64,000 nt of DNA from NCBI RefSeq assembly GCF_021726475.1, contig NZ_JAKJRU010000003.1, positions 1 through 64,000 on the forward strand. The letters are read 5' to 3'. The notes under the pieces were generated by a model, which was not told where the DNA came from, made no database searches, and saw nothing but the letters and a program-made list of their open reading frames with translations. Position 1 is the stretch's first letter, and each line of letters opens with the position of its first letter. The stretch is from Pseudomonas oligotrophica. Lineage in GTDB: Bacteria; Pseudomonadota; Gammaproteobacteria; Pseudomonadales; Pseudomonadaceae. Made by a program: the position numbers and the translations under genes. Positions 18,257 through 25,682 of this stretch are shown here, piece after piece.

Positions 18257-19161
18257 ACCATGGCCAGGCCCGGGCCTGGCTCGGGCTGCTGGTCGCCGTG
18301 CTCTGCTGGAGCGGCAACGCATTGGTGGCGCGCGCCTACCATGCCGAGATCCCGCCGCTGAGCCTGTCGTTCTGGCGCTGGATGTTGGCCGGCGCGTTGC
18401 TCCTGCCGTTCGTCATCAGGCCGATCCTCGCCCACCGAAAGACCCTGCGGGCCGCCGGCTGGCGCCTGCCGGTGCTCGCCGCGATGGGTATCGCCAGCTA
18501 CAACTCGCTGCTGTATTCCGCTGCGCAAAGCACCGAGGCGATCAACCTCTCCCTGGTCAATACCTGCCTGCCGCTGGCGACCTTCCTCGGCGCCGGGCTG
18601 CTGCTCGGCGAATGGCCGCTGCGCCGCGCCTGGGCCGGCATGGCGGTGGCGGCAGTCGGGCTGTTCTACCTGATCAGCCAGGGCAGCTGGCAGACCGTCG
18701 CCCGCCTGGATTTCCGCCCCGGCGACCTGCTGATGCTCGTCGCCGTGCTCGCCTGGGCCCTCTACACCCTGTTGCTGCGGCGCTGGGCATCACGGCTGGC
18801 GGTGCCGGCGCTGGTGCTGCTGGCGGTGCTGATCTACATCGGCCTGCCGCTGATCCTGCCGTTCTACCTGTACGAGCTGGCCAAAGTCGGCGGCTTCACG
18901 CCGAGCTGGGCCAACCTCGGTGCCATCGGCTACACCGCGGTGTTCGCCTCGCTGGTCGCCTATCTCGCCTGGAACACCGGCGTCGCCCGCGTCGGCGCCG
19001 CCCGCGCGGCCCTGGCCAGCTACCTGATGCCGGTCTTCACCGCGTTGCTCGGCTGGCTGCTGCTTGGCGAGGCGCTGAGGCACTACCACTGGATCGGCGG
19101 CGGCCTGATCTTCGCCGGCCTGCTCATGGCGACCCGCCCGAACCTGCGCCAGCACAGCTAG
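18253..19161 (+). CDS. DMT-superfamily (EamA) permease
   Basis: This roughly 302-residue protein has ten hydrophobic segments in two EamA repeats (for example LLVAVLCWSGNALVAR at the start and GGGLIFAGLLMATRP at the end), a family of metabolite exporters. The substrate is unknown. There is no ATG, GTG or TTG in frame before the first membrane helix; the only suitably placed codon is CTG at 18253, which overlaps the can stop as CTGA. I take this as a coupled non-canonical start, but it is not proven. A GTG at 18298 would cut into helix 1. Confidence 0.82.
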   Translation: MNHGQARAWLGLLVAVLCWSGNALVARAYHAEIPPLSLSFWRWMLAGALLLPFVIRPILAHRKTLRAAGWRLPVLAAMGIASYNSLLYSAAQSTEAINLSLVNTCLPLATFLGAGLLLGEWPLRRAWAGMAVAAVGLFYLISQGSWQTVARLDFRPGDLLMLVAVLAWALYTLLLRRWASRLAVPALVLLAVLIYIGLPLILPFYLYELAKVGGFTPSWANLGAIGYTAVFASLVAYLAWNTGVARVGAARAALASYLMPVFTALLGWLLLGEALRHYHWIGGGLIFAGLLMATRPNLRQHS

Positions 19162-19223
19162 AGCCAAGCCGGCGCCCGGCAGGTAAGCGGTTGAAAAGGA
19201 TGTGGAATTTTTTGCCATCGGGG

Positions 19224-19252
19224 TTGACAGCGAAAAGCCCCAGGAGAATAAT
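19224..19252 (+). promoter_or_regulatory. Sigma70 promoter of tRNA-Met
   Basis: A perfect -35 (TTGACA, 19224-19229), a 17-base spacer and a near-consensus -10 (AATAAT, 19247-19252) sit 12 bases before the tRNA 5' end. Confidence 0.85.
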
Positions 19253-19263
19253 GCGCGCCACTT

Positions 19264-19340
19264 GGCTACATAGCTCAGTCGGTTAGAGCGCAGCATTCAT
19301 AATGCTGATGTCCCAGGTTCAAGTCCCGGTGTAGCCACCA
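19264..19340 (+). tRNA. tRNA-Met(CAU), elongator
   Basis: This 77-base cloverleaf starts ggctaca and ends tgtagcc plus encoded CCA, with a CAT anticodon in the loop attcataat and a T-loop of ggttcaagtcc. It is of elongator rather than initiator type, because it has a normal G-C first pair. Its 3' part serves as the attachment site of the island downstream. Confidence 0.95.
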
Positions 19341-19341
19341 T
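19303..19341 (+). repeat. attL-like direct repeat (3' part of tRNA-Met)
   Basis: These 39 bases, from the anticodon arm to one base past CCA, recur identically at 22703-22741. The similarity extends imperfectly leftwards to 19295 and rightwards through the terminator. The duplication of a tRNA 3' end is the footprint of tyrosine-recombinase integration. Confidence 0.85.
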
Positions 19342-19350
19342 ACAAAACAA

Positions 19351-19378
19351 GGGGTTAGCGAAAGCTAGCCCCTTTTTT
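19351..19378 (+). terminator. Terminator after tRNA-Met (left copy)
   Basis: A GGGGTTAGC / GCTAGCCCC stem (one G-T pair) with a GAAA-type loop is followed by TTTTTT. It closely resembles the terminator after the right repeat at 22751, so it probably arrived with the inserted element. Confidence 0.85.
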
Positions 19379-19420
19379 GTTTGTGCCGGTGACTACGCCC
19401 TGTCTACAGACGTAATCCTG

Positions 19421-19846
19421 TTACCCCCGCCCGCTCCAGGGATCGACCAAAGCCGCCCCCAGTGGCTCGAAATGATGGGTATTACGAGTCGCGATGACTG
19501 CATCGTGTAGCCGTCCAATCGCAGCGATCTGCGCGTCTGCCATATCTACTATCCGCCCCTTCGCTTCGGTTGCGGCGGCAATCTCTGCATAGTGAACGGC
19601 TGCGTCTGCATCGAACGGCAGGATATTGCCGGCGAAATCTTCCTCAAACATGGCCGAGGCAATTTCGAGCAGCCCTTGTTTGCGCTTGCCGTCCGGCATC
19701 CTGGCAATGCCATAAAGAATCTCTGCGACAGTGATCGCACTGATCGTTAACTCGCTCGCCGGCTGGGCGTCGACCCACTCAATTACTTGCGGCGCCGGCT
19801 TGGCTCGCATCAGCTCGGACAGCACGTTGGTATCAAGCAGGATCAT
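19421..19846 (-). CDS. Type II toxin, FitB/VapC PIN-domain ribonuclease
   Basis: This 141-residue PIN domain has the acidic residues expected for metal binding: Asp in MILLDTNVLSELM (about residue 5), Glu in ISAITVAEILYGI (about 42), Asp in IVDMADAQIAAI (about 100-103), and a late position around ATRNTHHFEPLG. The order and spacing fit FitB-type VapC toxins, which cleave RNA. It is translated from an ATG overlapping the antitoxin stop (ATGA). It lies inside the tRNA-Met island near the left repeat, a typical position for a stabilisation module. Confidence 0.9.
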   Translation of the reverse strand: MILLDTNVLSELMRAKPAPQVIEWVDAQPASELTISAITVAEILYGIARMPDGKRKQGLLEIASAMFEEDFAGNILPFDADAAVHYAEIAAATEAKGRIVDMADAQIAAIGRLHDAVIATRNTHHFEPLGAALVDPWSGRG

Positions 19847-20088
19847 TCATCGAAGCTCGCTGCTCGGGCCTTGTCTTTTCGCTCAGGCAATGGGAGATCC
19901 GCACCGCCGACCGCAGCAAAACGGGAGTGAATGCGAGTACCCAGCCCGCCACGCTTTTCCTGACGCGACAGCGCTTGCCGAATGATGATTCGGGCTTCTT
20001 CTTCCATCGAGCGGCCATGACTAGCCGCTACAACGCGCAATTTCGCCTTCAGGTCGTCGTCAAGGTTTCGGATCGTAATGCTGGCCAT
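19843..20088 (-). CDS. Type II antitoxin, FitA-like ribbon-helix-helix protein
   Basis: This 81-residue antitoxin has a ribbon-helix-helix N-terminus (MASITIRNLDDDLKAKL..., then a helix with HGRSMEEEARIII) and a C-terminal arm that would block the toxin. The ATG at 20088 has GGAGG seven bases upstream; a longer reading frame to 20307 is spurious. It precedes the PIN toxin with a four-base overlap. An inverted repeat just upstream resembles the FitA operator, so autoregulation is likely. Confidence 0.88.
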   Translation of the reverse strand: MASITIRNLDDDLKAKLRVVAASHGRSMEEEARIIIRQALSRQEKRGGLGTRIHSRFAAVGGADLPLPERKDKARAASFDE

Positions 20089-20109
20089 AGAACCTCCGAG
20101 TGAATCCAA

Positions 20110-20126
20110 TGCAATCATTGATAGCA
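20110..20126. promoter_or_regulatory. Putative FitA-like operator
   Basis: tgcaatcattgatagca is a near-perfect palindrome (one mismatch) 21 bases upstream of the antitoxin start. Its right half, TGATAGCA, is the half-site I recall for Neisseria FitA, although there the two halves are separated by about 12 bases and here they nearly touch. Confidence 0.5.
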
Positions 20127-20164
20127 TACCTGCAAGGGCCTTATACGGATACCACGGCATAGGG

Positions 20165-20347
20165 TTACACCGACGCGCCCATTTGCAGCGTGCGAATTGG
20201 CCGCGCAGAGGCGGGGCGGCATAGGGCGCAGCGTGTGGACGGGGAGGGAGCGAGTTTCGCCATTTCGCGTCCGGACCAGCAGACAGAGCAGTCGCAGTCC
20301 GGTGCATGGGGAGGCCGGTTGTAGGCGCTCGTGGTCGATGGCCTCAT
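20165..20347 (-). CDS. Small Cys-rich protein of the phage-like module
   Basis: I do not recognise this 60-residue ORF by name. It has a cluster CDCSVC near residue 20 and a second CALC near 42, which could form a small zinc site. Its ATG overlaps the stop of the xis-like gene (ATGA), the main reason to accept it as real. It would be the second gene of the leftward phage-like transcript. Downstream phage genes are absent; the toxin-antitoxin pair follows. Confidence 0.5.
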   Translation of the reverse strand: MRPSTTSAYNRPPHAPDCDCSVCWSGREMAKLAPSPSTRCALCRPASARPIRTLQMGASV

Positions 20348-20616
20348 TCATCGGCGTAATCCCCCTGGCAGAACACCGACTTGCCCCGCTCGATGTCGCG
20401 GCGGATGCGGTGCAGGTTGATGACGCGACGGCGGCCGATCTTCACGGTCGGGAGGGTGTAGGTTTCCACCCAGCCGCGCACCACGTCTTCGGTGATCTGC
20501 TCGACGCCCATCATTTCAGCCAGCACGAGCTGAGTGCAGAACGGCGCTTCCCGGAAGCTGACGATCCGTTCCGCTTGGCCTTCGATGGTTAACCCCACTA
20601 CACCAGACTGTTCCAT
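20344..20616 (-). CDS. Xis-like winged-helix DNA-binding protein (start uncertain)
   Basis: The C-terminal 60 residues contain a helix-turn-helix/wing pattern of excisionase and Pf-phage regulator type: a helix near LVLAEMMGV, a recognition helix DVVRGWVETYTLPTV, then a basic wing KIGRRRVINLHRIRRD. It lies divergent from the repressor remnant, as xis genes do in Pf-type prophages. The start is unclear: ATG at 20616 gives 90 residues but has no ribosome binding site and lies at the apparent deletion junction; GTG at 20526 and ATG at 20514 are alternatives. It may no longer be expressed. Confidence 0.55.
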   Translation of the reverse strand: MEQSGVVGLTIEGQAERIVSFREAPFCTQLVLAEMMGVEQITEDVVRGWVETYTLPTVKIGRRRVINLHRIRRDIERGKSVFCQGDYADE

Positions 20617-20623
20617 CAAGCGA

Positions 20624-20785
20624 GGACGGGCGCGGGTTGGTGCCGACGAAATAGAAATCCTCGCCAAGGTCTTCCCTAGCTATAGGTGGTGGTTGCTTAC
20701 TGGCGAAGTGCCGCTAGACAATGGCCAGACAAGCCCCGACTACGACGAGGCCAAACGAAACTTGGCCAATCCAAACGCGGGATAG
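20624..20785 (+). pseudogene. Repressor remnant, 3' end of a phage-type HTH repressor
   Basis: About 53 codons read GRARVGADEIEILAKVFP, then YRWWLLTGEV, then the GQTSPDYDEAKRNLANPNAG tail. This is the C-terminal half typical of small repressors of Pf-like Pseudomonas prophages. The N-terminal helix-turn-helix that should precede GRARVG is missing; upstream the frame runs into sequence antisense to the xis-like gene. An ATG at 20585 could give a 66-residue peptide, but without the DNA-binding part. Confidence 0.6.
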
Positions 20786-20840
20786 CGATCACACAGGAAG
20801 TAGCTAGGCGCTGGTACGCCCGAAGGAATGGAGAAGACCA

Positions 20841-21170
20841 ATGAAACGGATTTTGCTGGCACTGGCCCTAATCGCAAGCCCCGCCCTGGCGGAAGAATCC
20901 AAACCCATTGCCACCCAAGTCGGTGAAGCAATGCAGCCCGCTGCCGAAGCCTACGGCAACACCATGACCCGCCTAGTCAACGAGTTCTTCGCTGGGTCCA
21001 AAGGCGTGATGGGCGAAGCCGCCCGCGCCAACCTCAAAGCCCAGGATCAACGCGAGCGCGAAGCCAATCGCGGGATTAGGCGCACCATGAAGGAATGCAT
21101 AAAGCCTGGGAACGTCATTGATGATGACGTGAAGGAGTGCATGGAAGGGCTTCGACAAAAAGAATGGTGA
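20841..21170 (+). CDS. Small exported protein of unknown function
   Basis: This 109-residue protein has a clear signal peptide (MKRILLALALIASPALA, cleavage expected after about residue 17) and a GGAG about 8 bases before the ATG. The mature part of about 92 residues is helical and charged, with two cysteines near the end (KECIKPG and KECMEGL) that could form a disulfide. I do not recognise the family. It lies 55 bases from the repressor remnant, on the accessory side of the phage-like switch, and converges on the RelA/SpoT-type gene. Confidence 0.7.
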   Translation: MKRILLALALIASPALAEESKPIATQVGEAMQPAAEAYGNTMTRLVNEFFAGSKGVMGEAARANLKAQDQREREANRGIRRTMKECIKPGNVIDDDVKECMEGLRQKEW

Positions 21171-21209
21171 AGCCATTCCATGTGGAAAGTAAATCTACAA
21201 CTTTTTATA

Positions 21210-22487
21210 TTACAAGTACTGCTCTATCTGAGGTTTCATTCTGATATTAAGGGAAACGCCACCATTTAGGGTGGATGTTAACAAAAGATCTTTATCTGAA
21301 AGCGCCTTTAGCGAAGAATCGAAAGTTATTACGCCTTTGCATAGATGGTTTTTCAATGTATCCAGTTGAATGGTTTTCTTACCCCAGCAATGGCGGCGAT
21401 GCAGGCATGCGAGTATTTGGCGTGAGCCAACATCAATATCTATTTTGCGAGTAAAACCTACAATTGAGCTATCTAAACTCTCAAGAATATTTGTGTAAGT
21501 TTCGATGCCAAAATAGTGGCTGTGGGTTTGTCTGACAGTGAGGACTTCTGAGGAGCCAATCAAAACTACCTCATAGCCTTGGTCGGCGGGGTATTGGTTC
21601 TCATAATCTATATAGGATTTGACTGCTGGATCAGGGTCTCTGCTGACAATATCCCAAGTCAGAAATGAGCCTTGATTCCAGTCAAAAACTAGAATCCAGT
21701 TGTTCATTCCTTTTCCGCTTCTGGACTCTTTTTCGACTAGTGTTTTAATAATGTCTTCATTTACAAAGCTATCAAAAACCTTGTGGCGATCAGAGGATTT
21801 AATTATTGTCTCACATGAGTTTCGCAAGGAGTCTATGCTTAGCTTGTGAGCTACTGAGGGCTCTCTGCCTGCTTCTATTTCGTAGAAGACATCAGATAGA
21901 ACTTTGAAATACTCAATGATCTCAGGATCGCCCTCTTTTTCCTTAAGGTGATATCCGTAGATTACAGAGGTTCGCTCAATGCTTTCAGCCCAATAGTGTT
22001 GGATTCGACTTCTGACTTGCAGTTCGAGTGACCTGCCGTCTCGTTCAAGCATAATGTGAAGGGCACGATATCCAGTATCGTCACGGCCTTTTTCTCGATA
22101 GTCTGTTGTCCTGATTATATTCAGGGATGCGGACTTATCAGACTCGCTTTTCAGGTATTCAAATAATGCATCTACATCTTTGTTTTTTTGTACAATGATT
22201 CTACAGCCTCCAATGTCTTGGAGTTGAGTTAGTCGGACGCTAAGTCTTTGTAGTTTTCTTATAATTTGGGGCTTTCTTTTTAGTCTTTGAGCAATGTAGT
22301 AGGGGCCACCATAGCCAGTCAGTAGGCGCTGAATCTCAAGTGTTGTCTCGGTTAATGGTTGTAAGTGTGCTTTTCTATATTCATCGAAGACGTCCTCAAG
22401 CTCAATGAAATCTATTTCGTCTTTGAACTTGTCCTTGGAAAGTGCAAGCCCCGCCTTGTCTACTTTGCTTTTCGAGAGAGCTGCCAA
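21210..22487 (-). CDS. RelA/SpoT-type nucleotidyltransferase with an unknown C-terminal domain
   Basis: This 425-residue protein has an alarmone-synthetase-like domain at about residues 55-205. It shows the basic substrate loop around RLKRKPQIIRKL (69-79), the metal-binding Asp in LQDIGGCRIIV (about 91), the G-loop region DDTGYRALHIML (about 137-147), and the second acidic residue in LELQVRSRIQHYWAE (Glu about 155). So the synthetase residues appear intact. There is no HD hydrolase, TGS or ACT domain; residues about 210-425 match nothing I know. The gene is visibly AT-rich against its GC-rich surroundings, indicating transfer. Relatives include small alarmone synthetases and the ToxSAS/CapRel toxins, which pyrophosphorylate nucleotides or tRNA; phage defence is a reasonable guess, not shown. 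Confidence 0.8.
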   Translation of the reverse strand: MAALSKSKVDKAGLALSKDKFKDEIDFIELEDVFDEYRKAHLQPLTETTLEIQRLLTGYGGPYYIAQRLKRKPQIIRKLQRLSVRLTQLQDIGGCRIIVQKNKDVDALFEYLKSESDKSASLNIIRTTDYREKGRDDTGYRALHIMLERDGRSLELQVRSRIQHYWAESIERTSVIYGYHLKEKEGDPEIIEYFKVLSDVFYEIEAGREPSVAHKLSIDSLRNSCETIIKSSDRHKVFDSFVNEDIIKTLVEKESRSGKGMNNWILVFDWNQGSFLTWDIVSRDPDPAVKSYIDYENQYPADQGYEVVLIGSSEVLTVRQTHSHYFGIETYTNILESLDSSIVGFTRKIDIDVGSRQILACLHRRHCWGKKTIQLDTLKNHLCKGVITFDSSLKALSDKDLLLTSTLNGGVSLNIRMKPQIEQYL

Positions 22488-22702
22488 GTTAAAATCCCTT
22501 TAGATAATTTTAGGCTGGCCAAAAACTTATGATGATGGCCAAAGGCCTTAGGTGCAAGCACTGCCATCGAAACTGATGAGGTAGGGGGACTACATTAGCC
22601 AAATTCTATGGAAAGGACTGGCCAAGCCAGCTTGGGGATGGACTGAAAGGCCCGGTCTATGGGGCTTCTGGCGTAGCAGGGCGGTTCGTTGCGGATTCAT
22701 AG
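22488..22702. other. Right end of the island, no gene seen
   Basis: Together with the att repeat, terminator and spacer up to 22867, this is a 380-base stretch without a gene. It should hold the promoter of the leftward RelA/SpoT-type gene. Base composition shifts from AT-rich to GC-rich at about 22610. I see several ggcca-containing short repeats (ctggccaa, tggccaaagg) but no named element. Confidence 0.4.
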
Positions 22703-22741
22703 TGCTGATGTCCCAGGTTCAAGTCCCGGTGTAGCCACCAT
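22703..22741 (+). repeat. attR-like direct repeat (tRNA-Met 3' copy)
   Basis: This is identical over 39 bases to the end of tRNA-Met at 19303-19341, including CCA. The 5' half of a tRNA is absent, so it is not a tRNA gene. It is followed by a perfect hairpin terminator, probably the original terminator of the tRNA before insertion. Confidence 0.85.
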
Positions 22742-22750
22742 GTAAAGAGA

Positions 22751-22777
22751 AGGGGTTAGCGAAAGCTAACCCCTTTT
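22751..22777 (+). terminator. Terminator after the right repeat
   Basis: A perfect AGGGGTTAGC / GCTAACCCCT stem with a GAAA loop runs into TTTTT. It is the better-paired of the two copies and, in the complementary sense, could also end the leftward liuR transcript. Confidence 0.85.
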
Positions 22778-22867
22778 TGTTTATCTATCGGTTGTCGCTG
22801 CCAGCGCCACGCGGCCGGAGCGGCTGGCGGTGAGTTCGGTCTCACCGCTTGGCTGGTACCTGCTCGC

Positions 22868-23263
22868 TCAGCGGCTGACTTCGCGCTCTGTCTGGGCCAG
22901 CGCGGTGCGGCAGCGCTCCTCGGCGGTGTCCAGTTCCAGTTGCATCTGCTGGATGTCGAGTAGTTGCTGCTCCAGTTGCCGGCGGCGCTCGGCGATCATC
23001 TCGAGCATGATGTTCAACTGTTTCTTGTTGCCCGCCTTGGGGTCGTAGAGTTCGATGAGCGTCTTGCACTCGGCTAGCGAGAAACCGATGCGTTTGCCGC
23101 GCAGGATCAGCTTGAGGGCCACGCGGTCCTTGGGGGAGTAGATGCGTTCCTGGCCGCGGCGGGTTGGTGAGAGCATGCCCTGCTCTTCGTAGAAACGGAT
23201 CGCACGGGTGGTGATGTCCAGTTCGGCGGCGAGTTCGGAAATGCTGTAGGTCTGTTTCGGCAT
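22868..23263 (-). CDS. liuR: MerR-family regulator of leucine/isovalerate catabolism
   Basis: This 131-residue MerR-type protein has an N-terminal winged helix (YSISELAAELDITTRAIRFY, RIYSPKDRVALKLI) and a C-terminal dimerisation coiled coil. Its length and the linkage to the whole liu cluster fit LiuR. It is the last gene on this strand after the thiolase, whereas in P. aeruginosa liuR precedes liuA, so the regulator has moved to the operon's 3' end. Palindromes before liuA, the acyl-CoA synthetase and the ABC operon are its probable targets. Confidence 0.82.
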   Translation of the reverse strand: MPKQTYSISELAAELDITTRAIRFYEEQGMLSPTRRGQERIYSPKDRVALKLILRGKRIGFSLAECKTLIELYDPKAGNKKQLNIMLEMIAERRRQLEQQLLDIQQMQLELDTAEERCRTALAQTEREVSR

Positions 23264-23317
23264 CTGTCGGTCCGGTTCGTGTCCCCGCCGCGATTTGCGC
23301 GGCGGGGGAGTGCGCCT

Positions 23318-24496
<1,179 letters not shown>

Positions 24497-24617
24497 GTGT
24501 GGCTCCAGATTCTTCGATGGCCGCGGCGGCCGTTCGGCCGGGCGGCGGTGACTAGGCAGGGCGGATGGAAACGGAGAGGCAGTATAGGGACAGGAAGATG
24601 ACTGGCGAGTCCTGCGG

Positions 24618-25520
24618 CTAGGCGCTGGCGCGCCGGGCCCGTGCCACTCGCGAGCCGTTGTCGCGGCCGAGCAGCTGGCAGATGCGCTCGCCGGCGGCGA
24701 TCAGGCTGTCCATGTCGATGCCGGTGTGGATGCCCAGGCCGTTCAGCAGATACAGCACGTCCTCGCTGGCGACATTGCCGCTGGCGCCTTTGGCGTAGGG
24801 GCAACCGCCGAGGCCGGCGACCGAGCTGTCGAACACCGCGATGCCTTCCAAGAGGCTCGCATAGATATTCGCCAGGGCCTGGCCGTAGGTGTCGTGGAAA
24901 TGCCCGGCCAACCGTTCGCGCGGCACTTCGCGGGCCACGGTATCGAACAGGGTGCGGGTCTTGCCCGGTGTGCCGGTGCCGATGGTGTCGCCCAGGGAAA
25001 CCTCGTAGCAGCCCATGGCATATAGCTCGCGGGCCACTTCGGCGACCTTGGCTGGCGATACCTCACCCTCGTAAGGGCAGCCGAGCACGCAGGAAACGTA
25101 GCCACGCACGCGAATGTCGTGTTCGCGGGCAGCCTCCATCAAAGGCGCGAAGCGTGCCAGGCTCTCGGCGATGGAGCAGTTGATGTTCTTCTGCGAGAAA
25201 GCTTCGGAGGCCGCACCGAACACCGCGACTTCCTTCACGCCGGCCTCGATGGCCGCCTCCAGGCCCTTCATGTTCGGCGTCAGCGCCGCGTAAGTGACCC
25301 CGGCCTTGCGCTGGATCTGCGCGAAGACTTCGGCGGAGCCCGCCATCTGCGGCACCCACTTGGGCGAGACGAAGCTGCCGACTTCGATATAGGACAGCCC
25401 GGCGGCGCTCAGGTCGTCGACCAGACGCACCTTGTCCGCCACGCTGATCGGCTGCTGCTCGTTCTGCAGACCGTCACGCGGCCCGACTTCCACCAGCCGG
25501 ACCTGTTTGGGCAGGCTCAT
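24618..25520 (-). CDS. liuE: Hydroxymethylglutaryl-CoA lyase
   Basis: This 300-residue DRE-TIM metallolyase has [13 protein letters not shown] at the N-terminus (catalytic Arg/Asp), a metal-site [12 protein letters not shown] near residue 200, and the [19 protein letters not shown] loop carrying the active-site cysteine. It splits HMG-CoA into acetyl-CoA and acetoacetate, the last dedicated step of leucine breakdown. A REP pair separates it from liuD. Confidence 0.92.
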   Translation of the reverse strand: MSLPKQVRLVEVGPRDGLQNEQQPISVADKVRLVDDLSAAGLSYIEVGSFVSPKWVPQMAGSAEVFAQIQRKAGVTYAALTPNMKGLEAAIEAGVKEVAVFGAASEAFSQKNINCSIAESLARFAPLMEAAREHDIRVRGYVSCVLGCPYEGEVSPAKVAEVARELYAMGCYEVSLGDTIGTGTPGKTRTLFDTVAREVPRERLAGHFHDTYGQALANIYASLLEGIAVFDSSVAGLGGCPYAKGASGNVASEDVLYLLNGLGIHTGIDMDSLIAAGERICQLLGRDNGSRVARARRASA

Positions 25521-25591
25521 ATGTCCTCCAGGGGCGAGCGCGATTGGCGGGCTCGCCGGTTCATGTGTGTCAGCCGAGGCGTCCGGCTACT

Positions 25592-25671
25592 GGTGGAAAA
25601 GCCTGCGGCGTTTTCCACCCTACGGCCTTGCGTTCGTGCGTGGGGTGGACAACGGCGAAGCCTTGTCCACC
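25592..25671. repeat. REP-like hairpin pair between liuD and liuE
   Basis: ggtggaaaa...ttttccaccctac (25592-25623) and a second unit with a ggacaa/ttgtcc stem (25642-25671) lie inside the liu operon. The stem bases differ from the first unit, but pairing is preserved. Confidence 0.75.
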
Positions 25672-25682
25672 TTGTGCATCCT

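Larger units (their letters stand above)
19342..22741. mobile_element. 3.4-kb tRNA-Met island, probable decayed Pf-like (inovirus-type) prophage
   Basis: The two att-like repeats are offset by exactly 3400 bases. Between them lie an Xis-like winged-helix gene, a divergent repressor remnant ending in the phage-type GQTSPDYDEAKRNLANPNAG tail, a small Cys-rich ORF overlapping xis, a toxin-antitoxin pair, an exported small protein and an AT-rich RelA/SpoT-type gene. No integrase, replication initiator, coat or Zot-like gene remains. The Pf assignment comes from the style of the repressor/Xis module and the tRNA site, not from a search. Confidence 0.65.

Noticed and set aside
20585..20785. Intact 66-residue repressor
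   Set aside because: An ATG exists, but the helix-turn-helix half expected before GRARVG is missing and there is no ribosome binding site, so I call it a remnant.
19421..22487. A complete defence island or functional ICE
   Set aside because: Only one toxin-antitoxin pair and one candidate effector are present; no integrase, relaxase, replication or transfer gene.
22691..22740. Second tRNA-Met gene
   Set aside because: Only the anticodon-to-CCA part is present; no 5' acceptor, D-arm or promoter. It is the att-like repeat.
24497..24617. Operon terminator between the thiolase and liuE genes
   Set aside because: There is a GC-rich inverted region (ggccgcggcggcc) but no T-run on the transcribed strand.
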